In this document: positions 43,668-52,077 of the stretch, one piece after another
Position numbering within the stretch: the first letter of the stretch is position 1
Layout: the number at the start of each line of letters is the position of its first letter
Origin: Bacillus pseudomycoides
Lineage (GTDB): Bacteria; Bacillota; Bacilli; Bacillales; Bacillaceae_G
Length of the DNA: 64,000 nt
Direction: 5' to 3'
Assembly (NCBI RefSeq): GCF_002582035.1
Contig: NZ_NUQE01000020.1
Coordinates: forward strand, 48,290 to 112,289
Notes under the pieces: generated by a model
The model's database searches: none
Seen by the model: only the letters and a program-made list of their open reading frames with translations
What the model was told of the DNA's origin: nothing
Translations under genes and position numbers: made by a program

Positions 43668-44992
43668 TACATTAAGTAGCGTAAATAAATATAAATGTTC
43701 GAAATGATTAATGAAACAATTGTAATTGGGAAGCCAACTTTTAAGAATTCCATGTAGCTAAAGCTGTGGCCTTCTCGGTTTGCAATACCTGCAACAATTA
43801 CGTTTGCAGATGCCCCAATTAATGTTCCGTTTCCTCCTAAGCAAGCACCAAGTGCTAATGCCCACCAAAGTACATCGACTTGCGCATCGGATGGTGTTAA
43901 ACCAAGCCCAATTGTCATATCGTTAATAAGCGGGATCATTGTTGCAACGAATGGGATATTATCAATCGTTGCAGAAGCGATACCAGATACCCATAAAATA
44001 AGTACAGCAGCGAAGGAAATGTCACCGCCAGTTATATTTAATACTTGTTGTGCTAACGATTCAATTAAACCGATATCAATAAGACCGCCAACAAGTACGA
44101 ATAAACCAGCAAAGAAGAAAATTGTAACCCATTCTACATTAGCAAATACATCTTCAATTTCATGTTCTTTTACACCGATTAACATTAATACGGTTGCTCC
44201 TGTTAAGGCGATAACTGCTGCGTCAATGTGAAAAATAGAGTGTGTCATGAATCCGATGATTGTAAGTCCTAGTACAGTTAATGATTTTTTCATTAGTACC
44301 GGATCTTTAATGTATTGCTTTTCATCTAGGCTCATTAATTTTTTAATTTGGATTGGATCAGCAATTAATTGTTTTCTATACATGAAATACAGCATAACTG
44401 CTGTCACTGCAATAATAATGATTACAATTGGAGCTAAGTTCACTAAGAAAGCATTAAAATCTAAATGTTTATTTGCAGAACCAATCATAATATTTGGAGG
44501 ATCACCAATAAGTGTAGCTGTTCCACCGATATTTGAGAAAATAATTTCTGATATTAAATACGGAACAGGGTTTACTTGTAAAATACGTGTGATAGATAGT
44601 GTAACTGGTACAACGAGAAGAACCGTTGTTACGTTGTCTAAAAAAGCGGAGCCAACTGCAGTTAATAAAGAAAGAATAATTAAAATACGAATTGGATTTC
44701 CTTTCGCTTTCTTAGCTGATTTAATCGCAACATATTGAAAGACCCCTGATTTGCTCGTAATGTTAACTAAAATCATCATACCGATGAGTAAGGTAATCGT
44801 TCCCCATTCAATATGCTTCGTAAAAGCGTTATGTAAATCAACAACTCCTACAATTACCATTAAAGCTGCACCAAGCAGTGCGATGACAGCGCGGTTAATT
44901 TTCTCAGAAATGATGATAGCATATGTAACTAAAAAGACAGCAATTGCAAAATAGTATTGCCAGTTTGCAATTTCTTGTGTTGTTTCGTGCAA
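43667..44992 (-). CDS. ArsB/NhaD ion transporter superfamily protein
   Basis: This 441-residue protein has ten to twelve membrane helices and an internal repeat typical of the ion transporter superfamily. AFLDNVTTVLLVVPVT with GGTATLIGDPPNIMIGSA in the first half is mirrored by SATIDNIPFVATMIPL with GGNGTLIGASANVIVAGIA in the second; these hairpins bind substrate and cation. Arsenite, citrate/tricarboxylate or Na+/H+ exchange are all possible. The TTG at 44992 is nine bases from GAGAGGAG; the ATG at 45001 abuts it and is less likely as start. Confidence 0.82.
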   Translation of the reverse strand: MHETTQEIANWQYYFAIAVFLVTYAIIISEKINRAVIALLGAALMVIVGVVDLHNAFTKHIEWGTITLLIGMMILVNITSKSGVFQYVAIKSAKKAKGNPIRILIILSLLTAVGSAFLDNVTTVLLVVPVTLSITRILQVNPVPYLISEIIFSNIGGTATLIGDPPNIMIGSANKHLDFNAFLVNLAPIVIIIIAVTAVMLYFMYRKQLIADPIQIKKLMSLDEKQYIKDPVLMKKSLTVLGLTIIGFMTHSIFHIDAAVIALTGATVLMLIGVKEHEIEDVFANVEWVTIFFFAGLFVLVGGLIDIGLIESLAQQVLNITGGDISFAAVLILWVSGIASATIDNIPFVATMIPLINDMTIGLGLTPSDAQVDVLWWALALGACLGGNGTLIGASANVIVAGIANREGHSFSYMEFLKVGFPITIVSLIISNIYIYLRYLM

Positions 44993-45001
44993 AAATCCCA
45001 T

Positions 45002-45322
45002 CTCCTCTCAGTCGTTTTTCTTATTGTTTCATACAATTATGTAATAAACACAATTAAAGTTATTATAAAGTAGAAAAATGTAAGATGTAAATGAAAGCGA
45101 TGGTTTTGTCATATTTTCTGCACAAATGAATTGAGTTATTTTCTTGTTTTTGAAAATATTTGCTGTTATTTGACATATATATAAGATACATCTCATTGAA
45201 GCAATTAGGCTCCTACGGAGGCTTTTCCTTTCTCAATTAGGATTCATGTATGTAAACGTGTTCGTGGTTATTTGGTGTGATATAATGGATGAATATGGAA
45301 GAATTTATAAGGAAGGGATCGT
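45002..45322. other. Divergent transporter/kapD region
   Basis: Mostly AT-rich. A GGCTCC/GGAGGC hairpin with a T-rich tail lies at 45207-45233, flanked by two CAATTAGG copies. An extended -10 (TGA-TATAAT, 45278-45286) likely serves kapD. No bcr1 copy. Confidence 0.45.
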
Positions 45323-45946
45323 ATGGATGAACAACAACTTTTATTTTTAGATTTTGAGTTCACGATGCCTCAGAATCGAAAAAAGCCAAAAGGATTTTTC
45401 CCGGAAATTATTGAAGTAGGAATTGTCTCGGTTGTAAATCATGTTGTAGTTGATACGTATTCTTCTTATGTAAAACCGGAAACTTTTTCATCGTTAACAG
45501 AGCGGTGCAAAAAGTTTTTAGGAATTCAGCAAGAAGCAGTGGATGGTGGGATTTTATTTGCAACACTTGTTGAAAGGCTAGCAAACTATGATAAACGTTG
45601 CGGTACAACAGTTGTGACGTGGGGAAATATGGATATGAGAGTGCTGAAACATAATTGCGAAGTGGCGAATATTCCTTATCCATTTACGGGGCAATGCCGT
45701 GATTTATCGTTAGAGTATAAGCGTTTTTTTGGGGATCGCAATCAAACTGGATTATGGAAAGCTATTGAGGCGTACGGAAAGGTTGCTACAGGTAAGCATC
45801 ACTGTGCGTTAGATGATGCGATGACGACATATAACATTTTTAAACTTGTTGAGAAAGATAAACAATACTTAGTAAAACCAGCTCCTCCAACACTTGGTGA
45901 GCTTGTAGATTTTTCGAAAGTATTAAAAAAGGTAAGTGCACAATAA
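45323..45946 (+). CDS. kapD: KapD, DEDDh exonuclease-family sporulation regulator
   Basis: This 207-residue protein of the DnaQ-like 3'-5' exonuclease fold has DEDDh residues visible as FLDFEFTM (D-x-E, near residue 9), WGNMDMRVLKHN (D near 100) and HHCALDDAMTTYN (H-x4-D near 155). In B. subtilis KapD inhibits the KinA route to Spo0A phosphorylation. ATG has AAGGAAGG upstream. It converges with kapB over a strong terminator. Confidence 0.92.
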   Translation: MDEQQLLFLDFEFTMPQNRKKPKGFFPEIIEVGIVSVVNHVVVDTYSSYVKPETFSSLTERCKKFLGIQQEAVDGGILFATLVERLANYDKRCGTTVVTWGNMDMRVLKHNCEVANIPYPFTGQCRDLSLEYKRFFGDRNQTGLWKAIEAYGKVATGKHHCALDDAMTTYNIFKLVEKDKQYLVKPAPPTLGELVDFSKVLKKVSAQ

Positions 45947-45985
45947 CAGCCAAATTACAATCGTAATTGTAATTTGGCTGTTTTG
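45946..45985. terminator. kapD/kapB convergent terminator
   Basis: AACAGCCAAATTACAAT/ATTGTAATTTGGCTGTT, a 17-base perfect stem with four-base loop, ending where a bcr1 remnant begins. Confidence 0.92.
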
Positions 45986-46050
45986 TTTATCCCGCTACTT
46001 TTGGGCAGTAAGACCCCGATTGGTTCAACTAATAAGCAGTGCTGAGTTTA
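45986..46050 (-). repeat. bcr1 remnant, truncated
   Basis: TTTATCCCGCTACTTTTGGGCAGTAAGACC joins CCGATTGGTTCAACTAA and a degraded hairpin. GAGTTTA at the end is what is left of GAAGTTTCACTTTAT and contains the kapB stop. Confidence 0.85.
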
Positions 46051-46431
46051 CAATTGATAATCATGCTTTAATTGTTCTAGCATTTGTAAGCTTCGCTGTG
46101 CAAATGGAGAGTCGTCCTCTTGGAATTGTTGCATTTGTTCTGTTAATGCTTTTTGAAGCGATTCTTTATAATCAGGTACGTCACCTTCATAGTGCTTGAC
46201 CATTTGCTGTGGGATATTTGTTTGTTCACGAAATGCTAAGGCGCGGCGTTCATGGAAAAAGGGCACGTCAGCTTGTTTTACGTTATGTAAGTCGCCTTGC
46301 ATTGGATGTTTCACAACTGCGAGCACCTTTACAAGATAATGCTGCGGGCGAACGTTTGTAATTTCGCCAATGTACTTCCCTGTTTTGTAAATGCCTGTTA
46401 CGACATCACCAATTTGGAATGTTTCATTCAT
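46048..46431 (-). CDS. kapB: KapB, kinase-associated sporulation protein
   Basis: This 127-residue protein matches KapB, which B. subtilis needs for the KinB branch of the phosphorelay. It starts with an SH3-like barrel (FQIGDVVTGIYKTGKYIGEITNVRPQHYLVKVLAVVKHPMQGDLHNVKQ, roughly residues 4-55) and continues as a helical, Gln-rich tail. It has no lipobox or signal peptide, despite the lipoprotein name used in databases. Start ATG has AAAGAGGTG upstream. No kinB lies beside it here. The stop codon sits at the edge of a bcr1 remnant. Confidence 0.9.
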   Translation of the reverse strand: MNETFQIGDVVTGIYKTGKYIGEITNVRPQHYLVKVLAVVKHPMQGDLHNVKQADVPFFHERRALAFREQTNIPQQMVKHYEGDVPDYKESLQKALTEQMQQFQEDDSPFAQRSLQMLEQLKHDYQL

Positions 46432-46536
46432 AATTTTTCACCTCTTTCTCATAGTAAGCAATGGAAGAGAAGGAGTCAAAAAAGAAAGGAAGTTTTATTT
46501 AAACTGAATTTTCTGTATAATTGGTTGTATAAGGAA

Positions 46537-46590
46537 ATAAAGTGAAACTTCCATCAGTGGGGGTCTTACTGCCCGTTAATGCGGGTTAAA
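46537..46590 (+). repeat. Mini-bcr1 before small membrane gene
   Basis: 54-base deletion form, CATCAGTGGGGGTCTTACTG at the junction and TTAATGCGGGTTAAA at the end. The ribosome site AAAGGAG begins two bases later. Confidence 0.93.
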
Positions 46591-46607
46591 CAAAGGAGTG
46601 AAGATTT

Positions 46608-46784
46608 ATGATGCCTTTATACTTTCCAGAAGACAAAACAGAATATATTATACCTGGTATTGTATGTGTATTATTTCTTATCGGAGCAGTTGTGACGTGG
46701 CGTATTTTTATTAAATCATCAGAACGAGAAGCAGAGAATTTAAAAGAGATGGAAAAACGTATCATGGGACAAGAGAAGCGGTAA
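46608..46784 (+). CDS. Small single-pass membrane protein
   Basis: This 58-residue protein has a short N-terminus (PLYFPEDKTEY), one strong membrane helix (IIPGIVCVLFLIGAVVTWRIFI, about residues 14-35) and a charged C-terminal helix. I do not recognise it. ATG follows AAAGGAG with good spacing; ATG three bases later is equally possible. It is enclosed by bcr1 relatives: a mini-bcr1 is its leader, and its stop TAA opens a variant bcr1 copy. Confidence 0.75.
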   Translation: MMPLYFPEDKTEYIIPGIVCVLFLIGAVVTWRIFIKSSEREAENLKEMEKRIMGQEKR

Positions 46785-46900
46785 AGTGAAACTTCCTTTT
46801 GGAGCGTTCTTCTCCAAAAGGTTAGCCCTCACCAATCGGGTACTTACAGATGTTTTTTCGTCGAGAATTGTCTTAAGTATAGCGTCTATAAGTAGCGGGA
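46780..46900 (+). repeat. bcr1 variant with altered apical stem
   Basis: It begins GTAAAGTGAAACTTCC, carries CCTTTTGGAG/CTCCAAAAGG where bcr1 has CCATCAGTGGGG/CCCCACTGATGG, keeps CACCAATCGGG, and ends near AGTAGCGGG. Confidence 0.85.
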
Positions 46901-46965
46901 GTTTTTGTATGTTTCCTTCTAGGCTCGGACAATATAAGAACAGAATAAGTCTGGAGGGAATACGG

Positions 46966-47520
46966 ATGAAAAAGCAACTCGTATTGGGATGTTTCGCAGC
47001 TGTCCTCTTTGCTGGATGTGCACAAGAGAAGTCGACAAACATAGAAGTGGAGCTTTACAATGCTTCTGGAGATAAAGTTGGAACGGCTAAGTTTGCCCAG
47101 CAGACAAGCAGTGTAAAGATTTCTATTAAAGCAGAAGGATTTACACCTGGTACACACGGAGTACATATTCATGCCGTGGGTGAATGTAAAGCACCAGACT
47201 TTATTTCTTCTGGAAATCATCTTAATCTCGGTAAAAAGAAGCATGGGTTATTGCATCCGGAAGGGCCTGAAAACGGAGATTTACCGAATGTAATTGCAGA
47301 TGGTCAAGGAAAGATTAAAGCGGATCTTACTGCATCGCAAGTGACTTTAAAAGAGGGAAAAACAACGTTGCATAGTAAAGACGGCACATCGCTTATTATT
47401 ACAGAAAATGCAGATGATGGAATGACGCAACCAGCTGGAAATTCTGGAAAACGAATTGTATGTGGTGTGATTGTAAAAAAAGCCTCGGATATAAAAAAGG
47501 AAAAAGAAAAAGGGAAGTAA
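46966..47520 (+). CDS. sodC: SodC-like Cu/Zn superoxide dismutase lipoprotein
   Basis: This 184-residue protein has a lipoprotein signal (VLFAGC) and a full SodC domain (about residues 28-170). HIHAVGEC keeps two copper histidines, SGNHLN the bridging histidine, KKHG one zinc histidine and NGDLPN the zinc aspartate. The usual zinc histidine in HLGDLP is Glu-Asn (ENGDLP), and the fourth copper histidine before the ADD turn is Thr (IITENADDG). Dismutase activity is therefore doubtful, as reported for the related YojM of B. subtilis. GGAGGG precedes the ATG. Confidence 0.88.
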   Translation: MKKQLVLGCFAAVLFAGCAQEKSTNIEVELYNASGDKVGTAKFAQQTSSVKISIKAEGFTPGTHGVHIHAVGECKAPDFISSGNHLNLGKKKHGLLHPEGPENGDLPNVIADGQGKIKADLTASQVTLKEGKTTLHSKDGTSLIITENADDGMTQPAGNSGKRIVCGVIVKKASDIKKEKEKGK

Positions 47521-47522
47521 AG

Positions 47523-47583
47523 AAAAACGTTCGGAAAACCGAACGTTTAAAGGCTGCTGGGAAAGTCTCGGCAGCCTTTATAT
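47523..47583 (+). terminator. Double terminator after sodC
   Basis: Two hairpins in a row: AAACGTTCGG/CCGAACGTTT and AAAGGCTGC/GCAGCCTTTA. Confidence 0.8.
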
Positions 47584-47586
47584 ATT

Positions 47587-47715
47587 TGGATGTTAAAATC
47601 GTCGATACAAGTTTTTGGATGCGGGCACAAATCGTGTAAGGTAACTCATATTCGCGTGCGACAGCCGCCAAAGCACGGACAATTTCACGGCGATGAGCAG
47701 CTGGCGAAGAATGGA
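47587..47715 (-). pseudogene. Protein-coding fragment bounded by bcr1
   Basis: The minus strand reads HVHSSPAAHRREIVRALAAV then AREYELPYTICARIQKLVST in one open frame with normal codon composition. It has no start, and begins abruptly at a bcr1 left-end scrap (47716-47734) whose in-frame TGA blocks it. I cannot name the parent gene; its Arg/Ala-rich helical text suggests a cytosolic or DNA-binding protein. Confidence 0.4.
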
Positions 47716-47811
47716 CATGGAAGTTTCACTTTATCACCTGACAATATTTATTTTATTACTTGATACCTCAGTTTGTATTAATATAATCTATTAATATACA
47801 ATATTTCCATT

Positions 47812-48007
47812 TTACCCCTATGCTTATGAGCGGTAAGACCCTTGCCTCAAGATTCAGAGAGAAACGTTGTCCAGCTCTAGCGGCTAGAATCTCCGGTCGT
47901 TTCGCCCCCTCGGACGAGGTAAAAAGCACCTCTCTGTCGGGGACTCCAACGTCCTGCGATTCTGAGCGAGCCGCTTCCGCTTTTCTAAAGAAGATAGGTG
48001 GGGATAA
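47812..48007 (-). repeat. bcr1 remnant interrupted by a full R2 repeat
   Basis: bcr1 text GGTAAGACCCTTGCCTCAAGATTCAGAGAGAA (to 47864) and AAAGAAGATAGGTGGGGATAAA (47986-48007) flanks an R2 copy, 47865-47986 (GTCCAGCTCTAGCGGCTAG...GCTTCCGCTTTTCT). It ends 15 bases before the response-regulator start. Confidence 0.85.
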
Positions 48008-48021
48008 AGAAGGGGGATTAC

Positions 48022-48696
48022 ATGAAAAAGAAGCTTCTATATATTGAGGACAATAAGGAAATTGGTGCTTGGGTATGTGAAGATTTATTCGAGCGGGGCT
48101 ATCAAGTAACTTGGATTACTTCAGGTGAAGGTTCCATTGAACATATGGCGGAAATCGACCTAGTAATCCTTGATATTATGCTTCCAGGATTGGATGGCTT
48201 TTCAGTTGGACAGCGATTGAAAAAGGAATTTCCAAAGACCCCTATTTTAATGCTATCTGCCAGATCATCGATTGATGATAAGTTGCAGGGGCTGCAGTTT
48301 GCAGATGATTATATGACAAAGCCTTTTCATCCCGATGAACTCGCGGCACGGGTGGAAGTGCTGCTCAGACGGTTTGACAAGATAAGCTCCCCGCTCATTG
48401 TACTATCACATCTCCGTATTTATTTGAATGAGAACCGCATTGTGGATTCCAGATCGAATAATGATGTCATACTTACGGCTAAGCAATTTCAAATTTTCAC
48501 CTATTTGCTCCGTCATCCAAACCAAATCTTAACAAAAGAACAAATTTATGAGGCTGTATGGGGAAATCCATATATCGAAGGAGATAAAACCTTAATGGTA
48601 CATATCCGCCATTTACGCGAAAAAATAGAGCAGGAGCCAAGTAAACCACAAATAATTGAAACAATTCGCGGTATTGGATACAGGGTGAAACAATGA
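48022..48696 (+). CDS. OmpR/PhoB-family response regulator
   Basis: This 224-residue protein has an N-terminal receiver domain (residues 3-115) with acidic pair E9-D10, phospho-acceptor D51 in VILDIMLPG and the lysine in DDYMTKPF, and a C-terminal winged-helix domain (about 128-224, LTAKQFQIFTYLLRHPNQILTKEQIYEAVWG and TLMVHIRHLREKIE). The receiver is slightly short before DDY (GLQFADDY in place of the usual GLELGADDY). The ATG at 48022 has AAGGGGG upstream. It overlaps the kinase gene by 4 bases. The genes for two membrane proteins downstream are likely targets or partners. Confidence 0.92.
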   Translation: MKKKLLYIEDNKEIGAWVCEDLFERGYQVTWITSGEGSIEHMAEIDLVILDIMLPGLDGFSVGQRLKKEFPKTPILMLSARSSIDDKLQGLQFADDYMTKPFHPDELAARVEVLLRRFDKISSPLIVLSHLRIYLNENRIVDSRSNNDVILTAKQFQIFTYLLRHPNQILTKEQIYEAVWGNPYIEGDKTLMVHIRHLREKIEQEPSKPQIIETIRGIGYRVKQ

Positions 48697-50045
48697 AATT
48701 CCGACATTCGCTGTTAGCTAGATATTTGTTGATCATTACAACTGCGCTCGTTTTATGGCCGTTTGTTTTACCTCTTTATTATTTGCCGAAATTCACACTA
48801 GACAAGGAGATGCACCAAAAGGTCAAGTATATGGATACAAAAAAGTTGGAACAAATGTGGAATGATGAGGCAGCAAAGTTGAACGGGGCGCCCCCGGATC
48901 AAGTGGACAAACAACTCCGTTCGTTAAAAGAACGATATTCAATGGCGACAATGTTCTGGGTTGACGCCGCAGGCAAAACGCAGCTCAAGCTTCCCGAAAA
49001 ACAGAGTATCCCTGACCAATGGACGTTTCAGGAAAGCACGAAATTTATGAAGAAAAATGTTGATAATGACCTGTTCACAATGATTGCTTTTATTGGCGGC
49101 GACCAGAGCCAAGGCTTTATGGTTTTTCAAGTCCCTCTTTCCGTTACAAAACCACCCAACCTGTCTGCCGTCGATGATAAGTTTTTGCTGGTATATGCTG
49201 CGCTTGTCTTTGCAATTTTTCTAATTACATCTTGGGTATTTTTCTCGAAAATTCGCAAACGGCTCGTTCAACTACAAACCGCAATGGCCGAAGTCGATGA
49301 GAATGGCATTCCTCAGAAAATTCTCGTTCGTAAAAAGGACGAAATCGCGCAATTAGGGTTGGCATTCAATCATATGATTGACGAGTTGACAAACAGTAGG
49401 AAACGTGAACTGGAGGAGGAAGCTCTTCGTAAACAATTGATTGCTAATATATCACACGATTTACGGACACCACTTACCACCATCCGTGGACATGCTTATT
49501 CATTGCAAAAGGAAACTTTATCTCCTAAAGGGAGGGAATCGCTTCATTTGATTGAAAGAAAAGTAGATGCTCTTAGCCAATTGCTCGAAAACCTTCTTTC
49601 CTACACGCTATTATCGGCCGGGAAATATACTTTGCAACAGAAGGAGACAGATATTATCCGATTAACCCGGACTTCCGCTGCAGGGTGGTTTCCTGTATTT
49701 GAAAAGGAAGGATTTGAAGTAGAGGTTCGTTTGTCAGAAAAAGCATTAATGTGGAATATCGATCCGCACTGGTTTACCCGTATATTAGATAATCTATTTC
49801 AGAACGCTGTTAGACACGCAAAAGCCGGACGGTATGTTGGTATAAGTTTGGAAGAGTTAGATGGAAGGACTGCTATTGTTATTGAGGACAAAGGCCCTGG
49901 AATGGATAGCATCTCTAATGAAAAAGGAGCAGGAATTGGTTTATCCATTGTTTCATTGATGCTCCAAGAAATGAATCTGGAATGGAAAATAACAAGTTCT
50001 ACGAACGGTACTCGCATTTATCTATATGAAAAAATTGAACTGTAA
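48693..50045 (+). CDS. Sensor histidine kinase
   Basis: This 450-residue kinase has a membrane helix at residues 8-28, an extracytoplasmic sensor domain (about 30-165), a second helix (165-188), HAMP (190-240), HisKA with the phospho-acceptor H in NISHDLRTPLTTIRGH (near residue 255), and HATPase_c with N-box DNLFQNAVRHAKAG and G-box EDKGPGMD, then GAGIGLSIV. The outer domain is not recognised. This is an orthodox kinase paired with its regulator and is not of the multi-helix KinB type, even though it sits between kapB and patB. Confidence 0.92.
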   Translation: MKFRHSLLARYLLIITTALVLWPFVLPLYYLPKFTLDKEMHQKVKYMDTKKLEQMWNDEAAKLNGAPPDQVDKQLRSLKERYSMATMFWVDAAGKTQLKLPEKQSIPDQWTFQESTKFMKKNVDNDLFTMIAFIGGDQSQGFMVFQVPLSVTKPPNLSAVDDKFLLVYAALVFAIFLITSWVFFSKIRKRLVQLQTAMAEVDENGIPQKILVRKKDEIAQLGLAFNHMIDELTNSRKRELEEEALRKQLIANISHDLRTPLTTIRGHAYSLQKETLSPKGRESLHLIERKVDALSQLLENLLSYTLLSAGKYTLQQKETDIIRLTRTSAAGWFPVFEKEGFEVEVRLSEKALMWNIDPHWFTRILDNLFQNAVRHAKAGRYVGISLEELDGRTAIVIEDKGPGMDSISNEKGAGIGLSIVSLMLQEMNLEWKITSSTNGTRIYLYEKIEL

Positions 50046-50105
50046 ACGAAATAAGCACTGTACATGCATTAGCTCGCCTGGCAAAAGTTAAACGAAATTT
50101 AAACT

Positions 50106-50156
50106 AGACCCCACCATCATTTTAATCTTCGCTGATTAGAATGATGGTGGGGTTAA
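50106..50156 (+). terminator. Terminator after histidine kinase gene
   Basis: ACCCCACCATCATT.TTAATC with its complement in GATTAGAATGATGGTGGGGT, a stem of about 20 bases. Confidence 0.85.
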
Positions 50157-50240
50157 ATTTTGAAACATAAATAAGTGCCAATACCCCATTCGGTTAGTTT
50201 CGTAGGTATTTAAAATAGTAAAGAAAAGAGGAGAATTTCA

Positions 50241-51305
50241 ATGGAAACTTCATCGCCGATAATTGAAGAAAAGCTTGGGAAAGGCTTTAAACGATGGCCC
50301 TTATGGATTGGATATGGCGCTGCGGGATGGTCGCTGCTTTACGGTGTTGTACAGCTCTACTGGTTACTTGGAGGGGCGGGTTATCCCTTCAAAGGTGATA
50401 CACTGGTTGCGGCTATGGTTACTTATCTTCCATCCAAAGTTGGAGGCCTCATTTTTGTTATTCTTTGTTTATTAGGAACAGTGATTGGCGTAGCTATGCA
50501 AAAAACGCGGAGAGGTGTTCTTCTTAGGTGGCTATTCCTTACTTTTGCTTGGTGCTTTGCTGTTGCCTTGCTCCTTTTTATTCCTGATTTTAGCCTAATT
50601 GCAGCTATGGCTTATGCCTTTTTATTTAAGTTTGCTTTTAACTGGAGTATGTTCAATCAGATTATTTGTATTACAGGTGCTCTGCTTTGGATCATGACTG
50701 CTGTTGCATATCAACGTAGGACTCGTGATGCTTGTGAATATTGTGGACGGACAGAGAGTGGACACACATTTTTATTGGTACGCTGGGGAAGATGGTTGAC
50801 CATTATCGCGGCTCTTGCGCCTATTCCTTATGCCCTGACACGTTTTGCGTGGGCACTTAATATCCCTTTAGGGGTAGACACGCAGTTATTTCACGAGCTT
50901 TCAAAAGTTAATCCTATGGCACAGATAACAGAATGGGTATTTGGGTCTATTTGTGTAGGTGGAGGAATTCTTACACTTGGTTTGATTCAAAAATGGGGTG
51001 AAATATTCCCAAGTTGGTTCCCGTTCATTGGTGGCAAAAGAGTTCCTATCATGCTCGCGGTAGTTCCAGCTTCTATTATAGCCATTGCTGTAACTGCAGC
51101 TGGATTTGTTTTTACCTTTAGTTTTTTTGCTGTGATATTTCACTTTATGCCAGCCGATACCCTCCTTCTCAGTCAGATATGGGGAACGATTGGACCTATG
51201 ATTTTCTGGATGCCATGGGGAGTAGCACTTGGTCTTGCTGCCATTGCTTACTATTATCGCCGGCGTGGTAAATGTACTCATTGCGGAAGAGGTAATCAAA
51301 ATTGA
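50241..51305 (+). CDS. Polytopic membrane protein with two CxxCGR motifs
   Basis: This 354-residue protein has about eight membrane helices. Two cysteine pairs, CEYCGR (near residue 169, in a loop) and CTHCGR at the extreme C-terminus (near 347), could form one zinc site on the cytosolic side; this is inference. Near residue 250 WGEIFPSWFPFIGGKRVP matches a motif in the next protein (WGKVIPKWVPLIGGRK), so the two are paralogues. I do not know the function. The ATG follows AGAGGAG. Base composition is visibly more GC-rich than the surroundings. Confidence 0.7.
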   Translation: METSSPIIEEKLGKGFKRWPLWIGYGAAGWSLLYGVVQLYWLLGGAGYPFKGDTLVAAMVTYLPSKVGGLIFVILCLLGTVIGVAMQKTRRGVLLRWLFLTFAWCFAVALLLFIPDFSLIAAMAYAFLFKFAFNWSMFNQIICITGALLWIMTAVAYQRRTRDACEYCGRTESGHTFLLVRWGRWLTIIAALAPIPYALTRFAWALNIPLGVDTQLFHELSKVNPMAQITEWVFGSICVGGGILTLGLIQKWGEIFPSWFPFIGGKRVPIMLAVVPASIIAIAVTAAGFVFTFSFFAVIFHFMPADTLLLSQIWGTIGPMIFWMPWGVALGLAAIAYYYRRRGKCTHCGRGNQN

Positions 51306-51330
51306 AACCGAAAAAGAGAGGTGAATAAAT

Positions 51331-51999
51331 ATGAGCAAACTAACGAATAATGGGGAATCTTCGATGCAAATATTGAATATTTTTGAACGCTTTACAAAGA
51401 AAGCGGTATGGCCTGGTTACGTTGGTTGCCTATGGGCATTTATGTATGCAGTTTTTGTTCGATTTTATGAAGCGGCAGGGGGGAATATAGGCCTTTCGGG
51501 CCAACTTAATGACCCTAAATCATTTTATATGGCAAGTTACATTGCTGGTGTTATCATCATGTTATGTGGATTTGCCTTGCTTACACTTATCAAACCATGG
51601 GGAAAGGTCATTCCGAAATGGGTGCCGTTGATTGGAGGCAGAAAGATCCATCGTCTTATTTTATTAATCCCTACTCTTATCGGAACTGCCTTTTTAATTG
51701 CTCATGGAGCCAGTGGCATGATTACAAAAGCTATGCTTTTGGCAGGTGTCATTACAATTAACTTCCCTGGCTGGACTGTAGTCGATGTCCATAGCTTAGC
51801 TATATGGGATCTCTTGTTTTACGAACCGTGGTTTGTCATTATGGGTATTTTGGCTGGTTTGACTGCTTCCCATTATGCGCAAGCTTCTGGTGTTCCACTT
51901 TCTGCATTCAGACGCTGTACTTTAATTTATTTGAGTTTGGTTTTTCTCCTTACTGCGCTTTTTGTGTTCGCTATAATTTTTGACTTCGGAAAATTTTAA
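51331..51999 (+). CDS. Polytopic membrane protein, paralogue of the preceding
   Basis: This 222-residue protein has five or six membrane helices and the WGKVIPKWVPLIGGRK loop (near residue 88) shared with its neighbour, without the cysteine pairs. Its stop-to-start gap to the upstream gene is 25 bases, so they are co-transcribed. Because both follow a two-component system directly, they may be its output, or act in envelope stress or peptide resistance; there is no direct evidence. ATG has AGAGGTG upstream. Confidence 0.7.
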   Translation: MSKLTNNGESSMQILNIFERFTKKAVWPGYVGCLWAFMYAVFVRFYEAAGGNIGLSGQLNDPKSFYMASYIAGVIIMLCGFALLTLIKPWGKVIPKWVPLIGGRKIHRLILLIPTLIGTAFLIAHGASGMITKAMLLAGVITINFPGWTVVDVHSLAIWDLLFYEPWFVIMGILAGLTASHYAQASGVPLSAFRRCTLIYLSLVFLLTALFVFAIIFDFGKF

Positions 52000-52004
52000 T
52001 TACC

Positions 52005-52077
52005 GCTACTGCGTCGGATCTTATATGAATCTATCACCATACAGATTCTGATTTGGCGCAGCAGCGGATTTTTATTA
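52005..52077 (+). terminator. Terminator of the membrane-protein operon
   Basis: CCGCTACTGCG/CGCAGCAGCGG outer stem enclosing an inner AGATTC-type hairpin, followed by ATTTTTATT. Confidence 0.75.

Noticed and set aside
48693-50045. Histidine kinase considered as KinB because of its position between kapB and patB
   Set aside because: It has two membrane helices, an outer domain, HAMP and a cognate response regulator in the same operon, unlike KinB.
50241-51999. The two membrane proteins considered as an ABC-type or SdpI-type immunity system
   Set aside because: No ATPase, substrate-binding or SdpI motif is visible; they were left as unknown paralogues.
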